Assembly: GCF_020740795.1 (NCBI RefSeq)
Contig: NC_067282.1
Coordinates: forward strand, 140,602,858-140,666,857
Length of the DNA: 64,000 bases
Reading direction: 5' to 3'
Source: Apus apus
Taxonomy: Eukaryota > Chordata > Aves > Apodiformes > Apodidae
The stretch's first letter is position 1. Each line of letters begins with the position of its first letter. The notes under the pieces were generated by a model, which searched no databases, had not been told where the DNA came from, and worked only from the letters and a program-made list of their open reading frames with translations. The translations under genes and the position numbers were made by a program. Positions 22,601 to 35,600 of the stretch are shown in pieces.

Positions 22601-25600
22601 ATTCATTGGTGTTGGGTCTTTGTGTTCCATTTACAGTTTCAGTGCCACTGAATGCTGAAAGACAAATACACACTGAAACTGTCAGGACCAGGAATTACTC
22701 AGCATGTTTCAATATATTTTTGCATCAAAGGTGTTATGAGCAAGCTGCTTTATCTGTGTTGGAGTGATTGGTAGTGACATTATTCACATATTAAAGACGA
22801 ATACAAGCTGAAGCTGAAAGGAAGAGAAACGAAAGCTGACAGCCTCAAGCAATCAGAAGTTACACTGCAGTGTAGCAGGGAGGGGTGGATTTAAGCACTC
22901 TGGTTCCTGACTAGCAGGGTGTCTTTCCTGAAAGCCTGGCAAATAAATCACAAGGGGATGCAGTCTGTCCAGTGCTGGGCCACAGACCTGCTGGCATCTT
23001 GAAGTATCCTGCCTATGGCTTGTCAGTTTTGTACTTCCAAACTGAAGCTATTGAATTTCCCTTTTAGGGAGAATGCCTGGAAAATGCTGATGTTCCCTAT
23101 GGTGGGGAAAGTCCCAAGAAACTCCAAGCCAAAAGCTTTGGTGTTAACCAGATGGTACCAAACCATCACTTTAATTTCACAATGGCACATGTATGTGCAT
23201 CTGTAGATGCACAAAGGGTCTTTATCAGCCTGTCCTTCAGCTGGCTAACATAATGTGCTATCTCTGCTCCCCTACCACCTGGCCTTTCTTTCCAAAGCCT
23301 AGAATCAATTTATTTTTTTATTTTATTTTTTTTTTCAGAATAGCAGTGGGTCTCAGATGAGGCAAAATCCTGGGGCTTTCTAAACACTGTTGCAGGCTGG
23401 CATATCCTCTGCAGGCTGAATAGTGATGGGGACAGGTTATCTGTGGTTATAATAACTTCCTATTTATTCACCTCAGCACTGTTTTGTAGATCAACAAGCC
23501 ATCTTCCCTTTTGCTGTTGATTTTTCTTTCTCCTTGCAAAGTCCGAAGTGCATGTGCAGCTGCCATGACAGTAGTCAGGCTTGTTCCATAGCTAGAGAAA
23601 TATGAGGAAAAGCTCTGATCTCTGCTGCTTGCTGCACTGTTTAGTTCCTGTTGGAACTAATGGGCTAGTAATTGAGTCTGGGGTTTGCTTAAGACTGTCA
23701 GGACTTGAAGTGCTACAGTCAGGAGTCTGCACAGCTTAGAGTTTCCTCAGATATGAAACTTCATAAGCCTGTGGCATTGTTTCTCTTCCTCACTTTCCAG
23801 TAATAGCTGACTATCTAAAGCATTTGTACCTATGGCAAGTTTTCAGGAGGACAGTGAAACAGAGTGGTTATGGCTTGATATGTGAATTTACAATGTCAAG
23901 TCACATCATCAACTGATTCTTTTTCCCCATATGTAAAATTAGGTGTTCTATAAAGAGCTTTGCAACTCAACATAGAAGTGTTTGCCTACAAGACAAATAC
24001 AGTTTCATTTCTTCAAATAGTAATGTCATCCTGACTGCCAAAAATAAAGTTCTTATCTTTCAGCTACTAGGCAGAGAAAGCAGTGGACAGGTTGGAAGTT
24101 TTTTCTTTGTCAATGACTGATGCTTTATTGCAGTTCCTGCTTTAAAGACTTCACTCTTGTCTCAAATGTGGTACAAAAAGATAAGTATCTTGATAACTCA
24201 CACAACAGGTCCATTGATAGTGGTGAGTCTATCCAGGTGTTTGATTAGGACATGTCTAGGAATCCAGACAAGTTTAAGGTGTCAGACCTACAGATATGTG
24301 GATTTGCTGCTGGGATGAGTATGTTTTCATAACCAGACAGTGTCTGATACAGCTGAGAATAGTAACAGGCTGACCTGTAAGGAGTGAAGGATCTGAGGGA
24401 AAATTATGGTAAGCAGAGGCTTTTATTTGTGAGGTGAATTCTTTTCTGAGCTGTCTTGAAGATACAACAAAAGTGTGAAGAGGGGAGGAAAGTTGATTTA
24501 TTGGGTGCCTTAGCACTATTGCTGTAGGGATTCTGGGTCCTAGTTCTGTTTGTGGCAGCCTTGAGAGCTATTGAGAGTTCCCCCTAACTGGTAACCACAT
24601 GCTACCATCTGGTTCTTGCTGCCATGTGTGGTGACATGATTGCAGTGTTCGGGGGTACAGCAGAACCCCATGCTGGTTTTAGAGCAGGTGAAACCTTACA
24701 TGCTTTGCAGCTGTACTGTTTCCATGGGAAGACAAAATGTGTGCTTGCAGTGATTGCTCTTAAAATATGTAGCATGTGGCAGGGGTATTGGTAGGGAGGA
24801 CCTAGTTCAGTCGCTCTGGCACAACTATGGCCAGTACTACCCCTTTTCCCAGGATGGCATGGCACCACCAGCAAGGGCTGTGGGAGAAGAGTGCTATACA
24901 GTGGTCACGGCTTTTCCTTTGGCTTACCCCTCCAAGAACTGGAAGAGGTAGCTTAGTAATGTGGGAGGAAAGGCAGGTGTGGAAGAGAGCCATGGAGTGC
25001 AAACTGTCTTGCAGTCCTGCCTCATGCTTTTCTGCTCTGCCAAATTGCACAGCCATCTCTCCTTAAAGCCTGGTGTCAGAGAGGGGATTCTGGTCCTACC
25101 TGCTGTGGACTATAGTGTTGCCACCCCTTATTGGTGGGATGCAGCTGAGAACAGCTGCTCTAGTGAGTTCCTTGTGTTTAAAATACCATTTTTTTAGCAA
25201 GAAAGGTGAAAAGAACTGATGAAAAAACCTTGTGGTCTTATCTGTCGAACACTTCAAGACATCTAGTGGTTTCTTAGAGGCAGTTGCTAATGCATGAATC
25301 TTTCTTGTCTAATGAGTGAATTGAGAGTGTGAGAAGAAATAATCTATTAAAAGTAATTGGTATTTCAATTAAAAAAAAATCATACTCCATAACATTAATT
25401 GCAAGACTACCAGAAGCCCTAAAGCAGACTTAGTAAATGATCTAGTTTCACTCTGAATCTGAATGCATGTGGTGTTTGTAGCCTTTATCTTAATCTTTTC
25501 TCATTCTCCAACTAAAGATTCTTTTCACTAAATATAAGGTAGCTTTTTCCAGCCACCAGAAAATGTATTAATCAGAATCTAAAACTATGAGGATTCCAAA

Positions 25601-27897
25601 GTCTTAATAATTAAAAAACTTAAGGTGGCATCAGCAGCATGGTTACATTTGACTGGAGTTTGCTCTTTAGAGGTCTGCTTTTTATGAGATTCCATTAAAG
25701 AATTTGACCTCTCAGGAAGAACTTTGTGACTATCCAAAGGTCTTGTATTGAGTCAAAGTAATTATCTGAAACTTGAGATTTCTTGATTTAGTAGTTAACT
25801 AATAAATTTATATATATATTTAAATTGGCCTGATATTGTAGTAGTAGGGAGCCATTTTGTGGTGTGAGAGAAGTCCTTCTTCCTGTTCTCAGGTATGTTT
25901 TTGACCACCCATGCAGAATTTTAGTAGCTGGGGGCTAGAACCCCTTAAGGACTTTCACTGCCTGGGTGGTAATTCTTTGATTCTGGAAAGAGTAAATGAA
26001 ATTATGATCTTCAAGCCTCCTTGTTTTAACTTTTTTTACTGTGTAAGTACTTTGGAATGTGGTAGGTTTGTTATTTTTTTCTTGTTGGCTTTCTGGCAAT
26101 TCTTATCTCTGCTCATGTGCAGGAGTGGACAAACTTGTAGTTTGCAACTGTGATGAGTGATTTTTAGTGCCTGTATTTCTGTGGACTTGCCCTGAGGAAT
26201 GTCTGACTTCATATAGAGCTGAGGTGATCCCCTCGGGGGAAGGGAAGAACCCCATGTATTTTAGGGCTCTTTCTTCTGCATGCCCATTAACATTTCTGGG
26301 TGCAGCTGGGCAGGGGTTGCTTATTCCCTTTCTGTCTGTATTGAGGCTCTTGTCCAGGTATTTTGCCTGTGTGGGGCACCTATCACCCTGGAAGTACTTT
26401 TCTGCTATAACTTCTTTTGGGAAAGCAGAAGTGCTTTCAAAATCCGATATTTGGGTCCGTAGAGCTATAGCCTGCATCTTTCCAGGTGTTGATGTGAGGA
26501 ACATTCACAGACTGATAGGCTCAAGCTCCTCTTACAGCTCCTAGTCAGCATAGTAACCTGTGTGGATGATGCACATGCACAGCTTTGTGCCAAGCTGCTG
26601 TGCTCTGCCTTTCCAGGCCTAGCTGTATGGGCATGCCCAGAATAGATCTGGACCTTTTTGTTTGACATGTATTTTCTGCTCTGGGGATGGAGGAGCATGC
26701 CTCTCTTCCTTCCTGGACTGGAGTAGTCTCTGCCCCTTCTTTTCAAGTAGGGAGTGGGAAAAGACAGTAGTGCATTTATTTTTGGTTGCCTTTTTCATGG
26801 TTGTTTGGACTGAACAAAATTAGTTTCCTGGCAGTGTGAATTAGTGTGACAAAAAATGTAGTGAAGTTGGGATTTAAAGCCACATTCTGAGCTTTCCTTG
26901 GAAAGATGTGGCAGGTGGCAAACCCTACAAGGAAGTGTCTTGACTTCTACTTCTCTTCCATTTTCTTGCTGGAAGAAAGATCTTCTCTGCAAGCTGATGT
27001 TTTATTTAGTCTGTTTATGCCGTCTGACTGTGATGACCCTGCCCTCCAGTAATTGACTAGAATTCTCACCAATGAGAAGAAACAGGTCATCCTAGCAGTT
27101 TGGGTGGAAGAGGTTTTGGTGTAAAGTTTTTGTGAGTGAGAAATCTCTTGAGTGCTAGTCAGCTAGTTTCACCAGCACATCTGGCTACCTGTGTGCAACT
27201 TACAGCTGTAGTGGCTCATGTTGCATCAGACTTCAGCTAGAACTGCAGGATAACATCTGTCCCTCCACGTACATAGTGTGGTGTGAACAGAGGTTGGTAC
27301 AACTTCTTGCATCTTGAAAGATGAGGAAATCTGTTCAGCCTGTTATTCATGTTATGAAGTCAGCTGGCTATTCTGAGCCTGTATTAGCCAGCATGGGCTA
27401 CTCTGACCAGAGAACTGCTGTGTCTGTAGGAAGCTTTTGGCATAGGCTAGAGCTGGGTGGGGATGGCAATCCTGGTAGAACCCAAGAAGGTCACTGTGAT
27501 GAATGTGAGTTTCAAGGCAAATAGGATGTGGGCAGCAGAGGCTCAATACTACTTCAGGCTTTCTGTGGTCTGAGCCATGATGGTTCAGGAAGTGGTGTTT
27601 AACTCAGCAGGATTTAGGATCAGAGTATTTCCACTGTTTTTTAAATGTAACACAAACACCTAGCTTTTGGGCTGAATGACTTTGAATTGAAAATAAATGT
27701 TATATATAAAACAACATCTGTGCAAGTTGAGGCTTTGCCTAGCATATGGAAATGTTGCTGATATGGACAACTCCTGAGGACTTTGGACAAAGCTAAAGTA
27801 CTAACACAGACTTAATGTGAAATCCCCACTTTTCACTTAATTTCAGAAATTTGGTCTTAAGTTCTCCAACTTGAATTAACATCTGTCTCTCCTCCAG

Positions 27898-28014
27898 CAC
27901 AGTCAAGCCCAGGAGAAGGGTCATTCTGACCTGTTTCAGAGCCCTGTCAGGTTCCAGAGAAGACGACAGAGGACTACACTCTCCCTAGCCAGCACACTCC
28001 TTAGGGTTAAGGTG
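27898..28014 (+). other. unassigned candidate exon in BID intron 1
   Basis: A good polypyrimidine tract and acceptor (CTGTCTCTCCTCCAG, AG at 27896-27897) and a near-perfect donor (AAG followed by GTGAGT at 28015) delimit 117 bases. The interval is a multiple of three and is open for 39 codons in phase 0, with an Arg-rich stretch RRRQR. It cannot extend the BID reading frame, because exon 2 has a TGA in that frame before the ATG. If spliced into BID it would therefore be an alternative 5'UTR exon; it might also belong to a separate transcript. I do not recognise the peptide. Confidence 0.35.
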
Positions 28015-29611
28015 AGTAGCAGCAATAGTGATCTGAATGGAACAGAGGAAAAGGCAGAGCAGCCAAGGTTAAACCTCTGTTTTAGGAAGTTAATTAGTCT
28101 ACATGTAAGAACTAATGGAAAAAGAGCTAAGAGGCTACCTGTGGGTTGTTGTGTGTCTTGGACATATTTGAGATTGTTTTTTGTCTTGGGGACTTATAAG
28201 AGCCTTTGAAAAGTTGGGAAATTCATGGTCTCTTGAAATGATCGCTGTGGTTTCCTTCAGAGTTTGAATTAATTTTTGCTTTCACTTCCTGCCTCTTGCC
28301 CGATGGCATGCTTGGTTATTTAAAATATAGCTGTGAGGGGGTTTTTACTATGAAATAGGATCATTGATCACTAGCCCAGATCTTTGATGGTTAGCTGGCC
28401 ATCTGTTTGGGCTCCTTGGTGCTTGAACCCTGTTTTTGGTCAGAATGTAGTCTGTGCAGCACCCAGATTATTGCCCTGGGTGAAGAAGACTTGGCGAGAA
28501 GGTAGTGTCTGCTTTCAGCTAGGTCCTACCCATCAAAAGTTAAAGCCAGCTTGCATCAGACTTCTTTGTGCAACTGTGGTACTGTTGCATTTAAGGCAGC
28601 AAATGCAAGGTTCACAAACAGTATTCGTATCCTCCCTGCCTTCTCATTTGCTAGGTTAGGCTAGTGTTATTGGCATTTGCTGTGCTGCTTCTGCACCTTC
28701 CTTTAGGACTTCCTGTACCAGATGTAACTGCTTGGGCTGCTGGTCTCATCCACCCATCAGCTACAGATGTCTGGATGAGGAAGGAGCACCCCTTTCTTAG
28801 TGGGTGAGGGAGGCCACCCTCTGCACCATGCTCTCTGTCCTCCCTGCATGACTTTTCCTTTGGCACTGCCTAGCCACAAGACAGGCCAAGGATTGTCAGC
28901 CTTGAGCGTGCACTGTGGGGGGCATAGGAACTTGTGGTGAGTGTCCTTTTTTCTCCCTTCTTCCTAGTAGCCTCTCAGGAGGCTTAGCAGAGTTGTGCTT
29001 ATGTTACTAGAACCCTTTGGCCCCTTAGTCTAGCTTTCCTGTCCCTAGATATTTGTTGAGAAAGTATTGAAGTAAGCCTGAGTAAACATGTGGATCTGCA
29101 TGGGGGGACAGGGAGGGAGGTGCACTTGAAGTCCTGTAGATGTGTTGCAAAGTCAGCTGAGTGATTCACTTCAGAGTATGCTGCTGTGCATGTAGACCTG
29201 AGCAGCTTACCTGCTCTCATTAGGTATTCAGGAACTCCTCTGTGATAATGCTGCTTTCCATTCCATGCTTTGGCACTATAAAGGGTTGTTCCTTCCTTCC
29301 CCAGCACTGCCTCTCAGCTTTAAAGCTCTATTTGTAGGTCATGTCCCTCCACTGTCTTCCACATGGCTGGAAGGGGTTTCATGCCCCTCTTTCATGTGAA
29401 TAGGGCCCATCTTGCTGGGACAGTTGTGGTTTTTCCAGCCCTTTTTTTATGACTGCTAGTGTGTGACGGGTGGCTTTCTCCAGATATATGCATATGCATC
29501 ACTAAAAGGGTCATTTTCCACAAGATATAGACAGACCCATGAGCATGGCTGCAAGATGTGTGTTTACAGAAACTTCTTCTTTTAACCCTTTTCTTTCTCA
29601 CTCTCTTGCAG

Positions 29612-29680
29612 GGCAAGGTCTTCTGGTCTGAAGCAGAGAGTGACAAGAGCTGATCTGTCTCTGAATCTGTCATGGAACAG
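29612..29680 (+). CDS. BID: BID exon 2: 5'UTR and start codon (encodes MEQ)
   Basis: The acceptor TTCTTTCTCACTCTCTTGCAG ends at 29611. The 69-nt exon ends in ATGGAACAG before GTTAGA at 29681. The ATG at 29672-29674 opens only three codons (Met-Glu-Gln), then joins exon 3 in phase 0 at Ile-Asn-Gly. TGA at 29651-29653 in the same frame excludes an upstream start. Human BID likewise begins with a very short coding segment before its main N-terminal exon. The donor (GTTAGA) is weaker than consensus. An alternative start at Met10 in exon 3 cannot be excluded. Confidence 0.7.
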
Positions 29681-32600
29681 GTTAGATTCAAAGTGACTGG
29701 AGTCAGTGTTTCACAGTAACTAGTGGTTCTCTTCGTGTGCTTGTTCTGAGATAGCTCAAAAGAACAGAGTCTCAAAAAATACTGACTGGAGTCTGGAGAT
29801 CTAGTCCAACACCCCTGCTAACATAGGATTTTATAGAGCACATCACTCAGTGCAGCATCCAGGTGGGTTTTGAATATCTCCAGAGAAGGGGATTCTTCAG
29901 CCTCTCTAGGCAGCCTGTTCCTGTGCTTTGTCACCATCACAGTGAGGCTGCGCTTCAAATCCTGGGTTCAGTTTTGGGCCCCTCACTACAAGATGGAGAT
30001 GGAAGGGCTGCAGTGTGTCCAGAGAAGGGCAGCGGGGCTGGGGAAGGGCCTAGAGCACAAGTCTTACAAGGAGCTGCTGATGGAACTGGGGCATTTAGCC
30101 TGGAGAAAAGGAGACTGAAGGGTGATGTTATCACTCTCTACAGCTACCTGAAAGGAGGTTGTAGTGAGGTGAAGGTCAGCCTTTTCTCCCACATAACTAG
30201 TGATAGGATGAGAGGAAATGGCCTTAAGTTGCACCAGGGGAGATTCAGATTGGATTATAGGAACAATTTCTTTACTGAAAGAGCGGTCAGGCACTGGAAC
30301 AGGCTGTCCAGGGCTATGGTTGAGTCACCATCCTTGGAGGTATTAACAACACCTGCTTTCCATCAGGTTCACCCCTAACCTATACTGATGCATGGAATTC
30401 TTCCTCCCCAGGTGTAGGACCCTACACTTGTCCTTGTTGAACCTCATTAGGTTTCTCTTTGCCCAGCTCTCCAGCCTGTCCAGGCCATGCTGGATGGCAG
30501 CACAGCCTTCAGGTGAATCAGCCAGTCCTCCCAGCTTCATACCATCAGCAAATTTGCTGAGGATATGCTCTGTCCCCTCATCCAGGTCACTGATGAATAT
30601 GTTGAACAAGACCAGACCAAGTATTGACCTCTGGGGAAACAGCCTCCATCTAAGCCCTGCACTACTGATCACAATGCCCTGAGCTCTGTCACTCAACCAC
30701 CTCAGTGTCCACTCATCTAACCCACATTTTCTGAGTTTCTTAATGAGAATGTTATAGGAGGCAGTGTCAAAAGCCTTGCTGAAGTCAAGGTAGAGAGCAT
30801 CCACTGCTCTCCCCTCACCTAGCCATCCAGTTGCAATGTCATAGAAGGCTATTGGATTGATCAAGCATGAGTTGCCCTTGGTGAATCCATGCTGACCATT
30901 CCCAATAACATTATTTTCCACATGTTTAGAGATGACATCCAGAATTGTGTTTCACTACCTTTCCAGGTACCAGCATGTAGTTTGCTGGGTCATCCTTGCC
31001 CTTTTTGAAGACTGGAGTGACTGGAAAGGGATAGACTTGTGTCTTCATCTTCCCCAGAATTCCTGCAGAGGCCCTGACAATCCTCTGAGTACAGACAGAC
31101 AGTGGATGGAACCCCTTAGCTTGCAATTTGTTTCCTTGTTACCTTACAGTGTGACCCTCTTCCTTTAAAACACAGGCTGGAGATACAGCCATTTAGGGGG
31201 CTACAGTGTTTATTAGCTAAAACCAAAGTAATACATCAAATTAATAGACAAACCACTGTGATCAACTATCCATTATTTCGTGCAATATTAAACACAATTA
31301 GGAAGCTATTATTTGTCATACTTTAATCTTATTAACTACGTTGAACTGCTATTGAAACTTCTGTCATCCTCCCCACCCCATCTAGTGTTAAGATACAGTT
31401 CCTAACCCTCTTTGCTTTGCCATCCCACAAACCTTTTTAACACAAACCTGATGACTAGTCCAGTGGGTTGTTCAAGGTTATTGCTCCTGGTGTCCTTGTG
31501 TCACCAGGTGAGTTTCATTACTATCTATAAATACCCATACTCAGATTCTGGAAGATTTGCCTTGAATTGATCTTCAATCATATACCTTATTTTCCATCCA
31601 TTTCTGGAGTCTTTTTCTAGCCTTTGTTTTGCCCTTTCTCTGCCCAGTCTCAACTCAAATAAACAACCTGTCTCTAATTATTTTTTATGCATTTGTCCCA
31701 GTTTTGCTACTGTTGCCTAGACAATATGGGTCCTGTATGATATTACTGATACAGTTAGGTAGATACAGGTGGCCTTGCAAGGTTCCACTCACCAAAAGAT
31801 ACCTGAAACTTAATTACAATTATCAGGGTAAGCAATATAAACTATTCTTCTCCTTGGTTACAGTTAAGCCTAAGTATTTTCTTGTCTTGTAGGCGCACAG
31901 TCTGCATACCCAAGTAAGGATTTTCTTTCACTTTGTTTTTGCACAGCATTTTGCTGTCTTAGCTGCTCAACTAAAATTATTGAACAGTCTCCTGGTTTTC
32001 TGCAGAGGTTTTCTACAGTTGGTTATGCGGCCCCATGTTCTATTGAGACCTCTTGTTCACATTAGTCTGAGTGCCTCATGGACCTCCTCAGTTTAATTTG
32101 GGCACTCCATGCTACCTTGCTTGAAGATGGCAAGGGGCATGGCCGTGGAGGCAGCCTGTGCCTGTTTACTGGGGGTGAATGTGCTGGTCTAGATGATACC
32201 GGACACCAATGATCTGCCATGTCACTGTCACTAGTCTTGTGAGCAACTGCTTGGCTGTCTAAAGGGAGCTGAACAGGTTCTCTATGGAGCTAGTCTAGAT
32301 CCCTTTGAAGAAGGGGAAAAAAAAGTGAACCTTAGGGGTTTTTTGCCTTATGTTATCTGTTATCTCTGTTCCCCACCTTGTTACTGCTATGCTCTGATTA
32401 CATTTCAACATGGAGCTGCTGACTTCATTATGAACAGAAAGTAGAATGCCCAATCCCCAAATACAGAGGTAGAAACCTTCCAAACACAGATGTTTCAATA
32501 GGAGTAAGTGAGGGTTTGTGCTAAGTACACACCTGTTTCACAACAGCAGTCCTGATCAGGGTTTTTGTCATTACCACAGCTGGAAATGTGCCAGAGAAGG

Positions 32601-35600
32601 TGAGTTGACACTTCTACCACTGATTTGTAAGAACAGAGCTATCTATAGTTCACCATCAGGTGGCTCTGTGTGGGTACACATCCAGCAGTCAGCCAGGGAG
32701 TCCCCAAGACTTCAGCAGAGGCATACTTAAGGATGGCCAAAGGAGGAAAGAAAAATGTGCTCACCGTTGGAAAACAGTAGGTGCATAGACCTCCTGAGTA
32801 GGACTTTTCCTGGGTGTGGGCTTAACAGTGATTTTTCTTCTGTTTAAGATCAATGGATCTGTCCAGATGGAGCATGCACTGCTGTATGCCTTCCTGGAGG
32901 TATCCTCTGACTGTAAGTTCAGAGAGCAACTGCAGTCCCTGAAAAGCCTGAGGACTGTGTATTCGCAAGGCGGCATCTGCGATGATGATGAGGCAGAACT
33001 TCAGACTGATGGCAATCGGAATGGCCACATGCAGAATGGTGGGCTAGGCAAGTATTCTTTTCTCCTTCCTACATGCCTCTCTGAAAGTGGTAGTTTTCTT
33101 TCCCCTTTTCCCATCTTTGCTGATGGTCTGTTTCCGGGGTACCTTTTTTCTCCATTGAGAAATTTTACAGTGTGGAGGTGGTGTTGGTTGGGATTTTAAC
33201 ACTTGGGATAAGACAGCTAGTGCTTAGCACTTTATCTCTCTATGGATTTTTAGGGCACCTGTCACCCTGGGGTTTTGTCTGCAGCACATCAGACAAGGGC
33301 CACAAAGCTGGTTACTAATGATAGTTGTCCCCAAGGAGTATGATACTAAGCAGTTAAGTTAGGCCTTGCACTGCTCCTCAGGGAACACTAGGCTAAGGTT
33401 TAAGAACAATTCTAGTTCTGGTGCCAAAAGGAGGTAGGGGTCAAGGGGTAATGATTGCTAAGTGAAGAAGGTTATAGATCTAAGAAATTTTTTATTTTTT
33501 TTTAACTATGAGCGTGGTGAAACACTAGAACAGGTTGCCCACAGAGGTGATAGGTGCCCCATCCCTGGAACATTCAAGGTCAGGTTGGATGGGACTCTCG
33601 GCAACCTGATTTAGTTGAAGGTTTCCCTGCACAATGCAAGGAGGCTGGACTACTTGACCTTTAAAGGTCCCTCCCAACCCAAACCATTCTGTGATTTCCT
33701 AAAGTGATGTATTTTAGATGGTGTTTAAGAGACAGGTCCTAGCAGTAGTCACTTGAAAAAAATGTGTACACTCACTTCCCCTCTCTAGGCAGGCTGTTGG
33801 CTCTAGCTGTCCTGTACAAATTTTGGCTGGAGATGCTTTGACCCCCCCCCCCCTCTTTTTGGACAGAGTGAGGCTGCATTTAACCTGAACTAATTAAAAG
33901 AACCTACTTGTACACTGTCTCTGGTAAATAAGTTGAGTGCAGGCAAGGAAGCTGTGGTGTTTATGGCTGTCACGAATGCACTACGATTGGGGGTGGAATG
34001 GCAAGGAGGTTGTTAACAGAGATGGACAAAATGCAATGGGTCAGCTTACTTGCACTGAACCTAGTCTGACTGCAGCCTGTGAACTAAACCCCCCTGTATG
34101 TGTTGACAGTGTTTGACCCTGAGATAAATGAAGAAGTGGTCAGGATCATTGCTGCTCAGCTTGCTGAGATTGGAGACCAGTTTGAAAGAGAAATCGAAGC
34201 AAGAGTAGTAAATGATCTAGTGCAGCATTTTCTGAATGAGAACCTGTCTGGAGAGGTGAGTGAAAAGCAACATGACTAGCAGTTTCCCTTTTAAATGTTG
34301 TCAATCCTTCCTATTGTGACTTTGAAGCAGCAAACTTGCAACTTCTGTGCCTTTGCTAGTTTACTGATTTAATTATTGCCATCTTAAAATTCAGCCCAAA
34401 CACTTACCTCTGAAGATTTGTTAGAGGTGATGCTGTATTTCATGGTAGCTGTTGCCCTGCAAATCAGGTTCCTTGGGTTCATCTCCTTTCTGTGGATGGT
34501 GAAACTGAGGTAGTTGTGGAGAGGACTGACTTCCAGAGGTCTTTTGTCCTCATTTTGTTGGCCCAATGGTCTATCTTTGAAAATCAACTGTCTGGTTAAG
34601 GCTTAGTATTTGTCTTTAAGATGTTTGGACTGTGGTGCTGAGTCCCTTATGTCTGCTGCTCTTCATGTGGATGAAACTTGAGCAGTGTTAGTGCCAGATG
34701 CTTGATTTGTGCTTGTTACTGAACACTTTCTCTAGCTCCTGCCTATGTGAAGGCTTTTCTGTGAAACTCCCTCTGTCTTCTTCCCAGTCCCCACCTAAAG
34801 TTTGTATCTCTGATCTTTACTGTGTTTAAAGTGGATTGCCCTCTCATGGGAGCCCCAGGATTCCTGTGCCGTTTCAGGACTTTGCAGTCTGGGTGCAAAC
34901 AGGGGGGAGAAAAGGGGCTGTTCCACCCTCAGTGTGTGAGGTGCTATCCAAGTTTTCTTGCTATGTGTGTTGTCTCCCTTTCTTTTTTGTCTTGGATGAA
35001 CAGCTGAGCTCTAAGATAGTACTTTTTACTGTCATCCAGGGTGTGTAACAGGCAGGCTACTGTGGGAGGAAAAGGAGCAGAATCTTGTGATGTGTTGGAT
35101 CAAGCACATCAGTTACCAGCAGAGTGCTGGCAGGCTGTGCTGAGACCCCTTTCTCCCACTGCTTTTGCACTGAGGTCCCTCCCTTCTTTTCATACAGGAA
35201 ATAGCTCGGCGCATGTCACAGGTAGTGGAAGAGCTTGTACGAGCCATCCCCTCAGACATGGAACAGGAGAAGGCCATGTTGGTGATAGTAATGGTCTTGA
35301 CTAAAAAAATTGCAAATACTATGCCTTCCCTTCTACAGCATGTCTTCAGCACCACTGTGAACTACATGAGCCAGCTCCACAACTACATTGTCAGAATGGT
35401 GAGTGCTGTCAAATAGCTCTGTGCCGGGCACAGCCAGCTCCCCCAATGTCAGTGCTGCCTTCCCCTTTGCTCAGCTTAGCTCAAGGGTGCAGTTACTACA
35501 GAAACCAGTCACTGGGGTAAGAGACTAGTGTTCATGATGCCTTCCTTCTCTGTGGAGTGCTGCCACAGCAGCTGGATAGCACGGTGCAGGGGGACAGGCC

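Larger units (their letters stand above)
15294..29611 (+). other. BID: BID intron 1 (about 14.3 kb)
   Basis: The intron runs from the CpG-island donor to the acceptor of exon 2. It has no recognised protein-coding gene. It holds scattered G/T-rich low-complexity runs (about 16860-16945 and 20735-20797), a 9-bp-arm inverted repeat around an A-run (16641-16671), an unassigned candidate exon (27898-28014) and a weaker one (20799-20870). No CR1 remnants were recognised in it. Confidence 0.6.
29681..32848 (+). other. BID: BID intron 2
   Basis: This 3.2-kb intron separates the three-codon start exon from the main N-terminal exon. About 1.3 kb of it (29797-31125) is CR1 retrotransposon sequence in mixed orientation. 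The rest has no recognised feature. Confidence 0.65.

Noticed and set aside
29863-30378. Plus-strand 171-residue open frame in BID intron 2
   Set aside because: It is CR1 ORF2 remnant sequence joined to another CR1 fragment, not a host gene.
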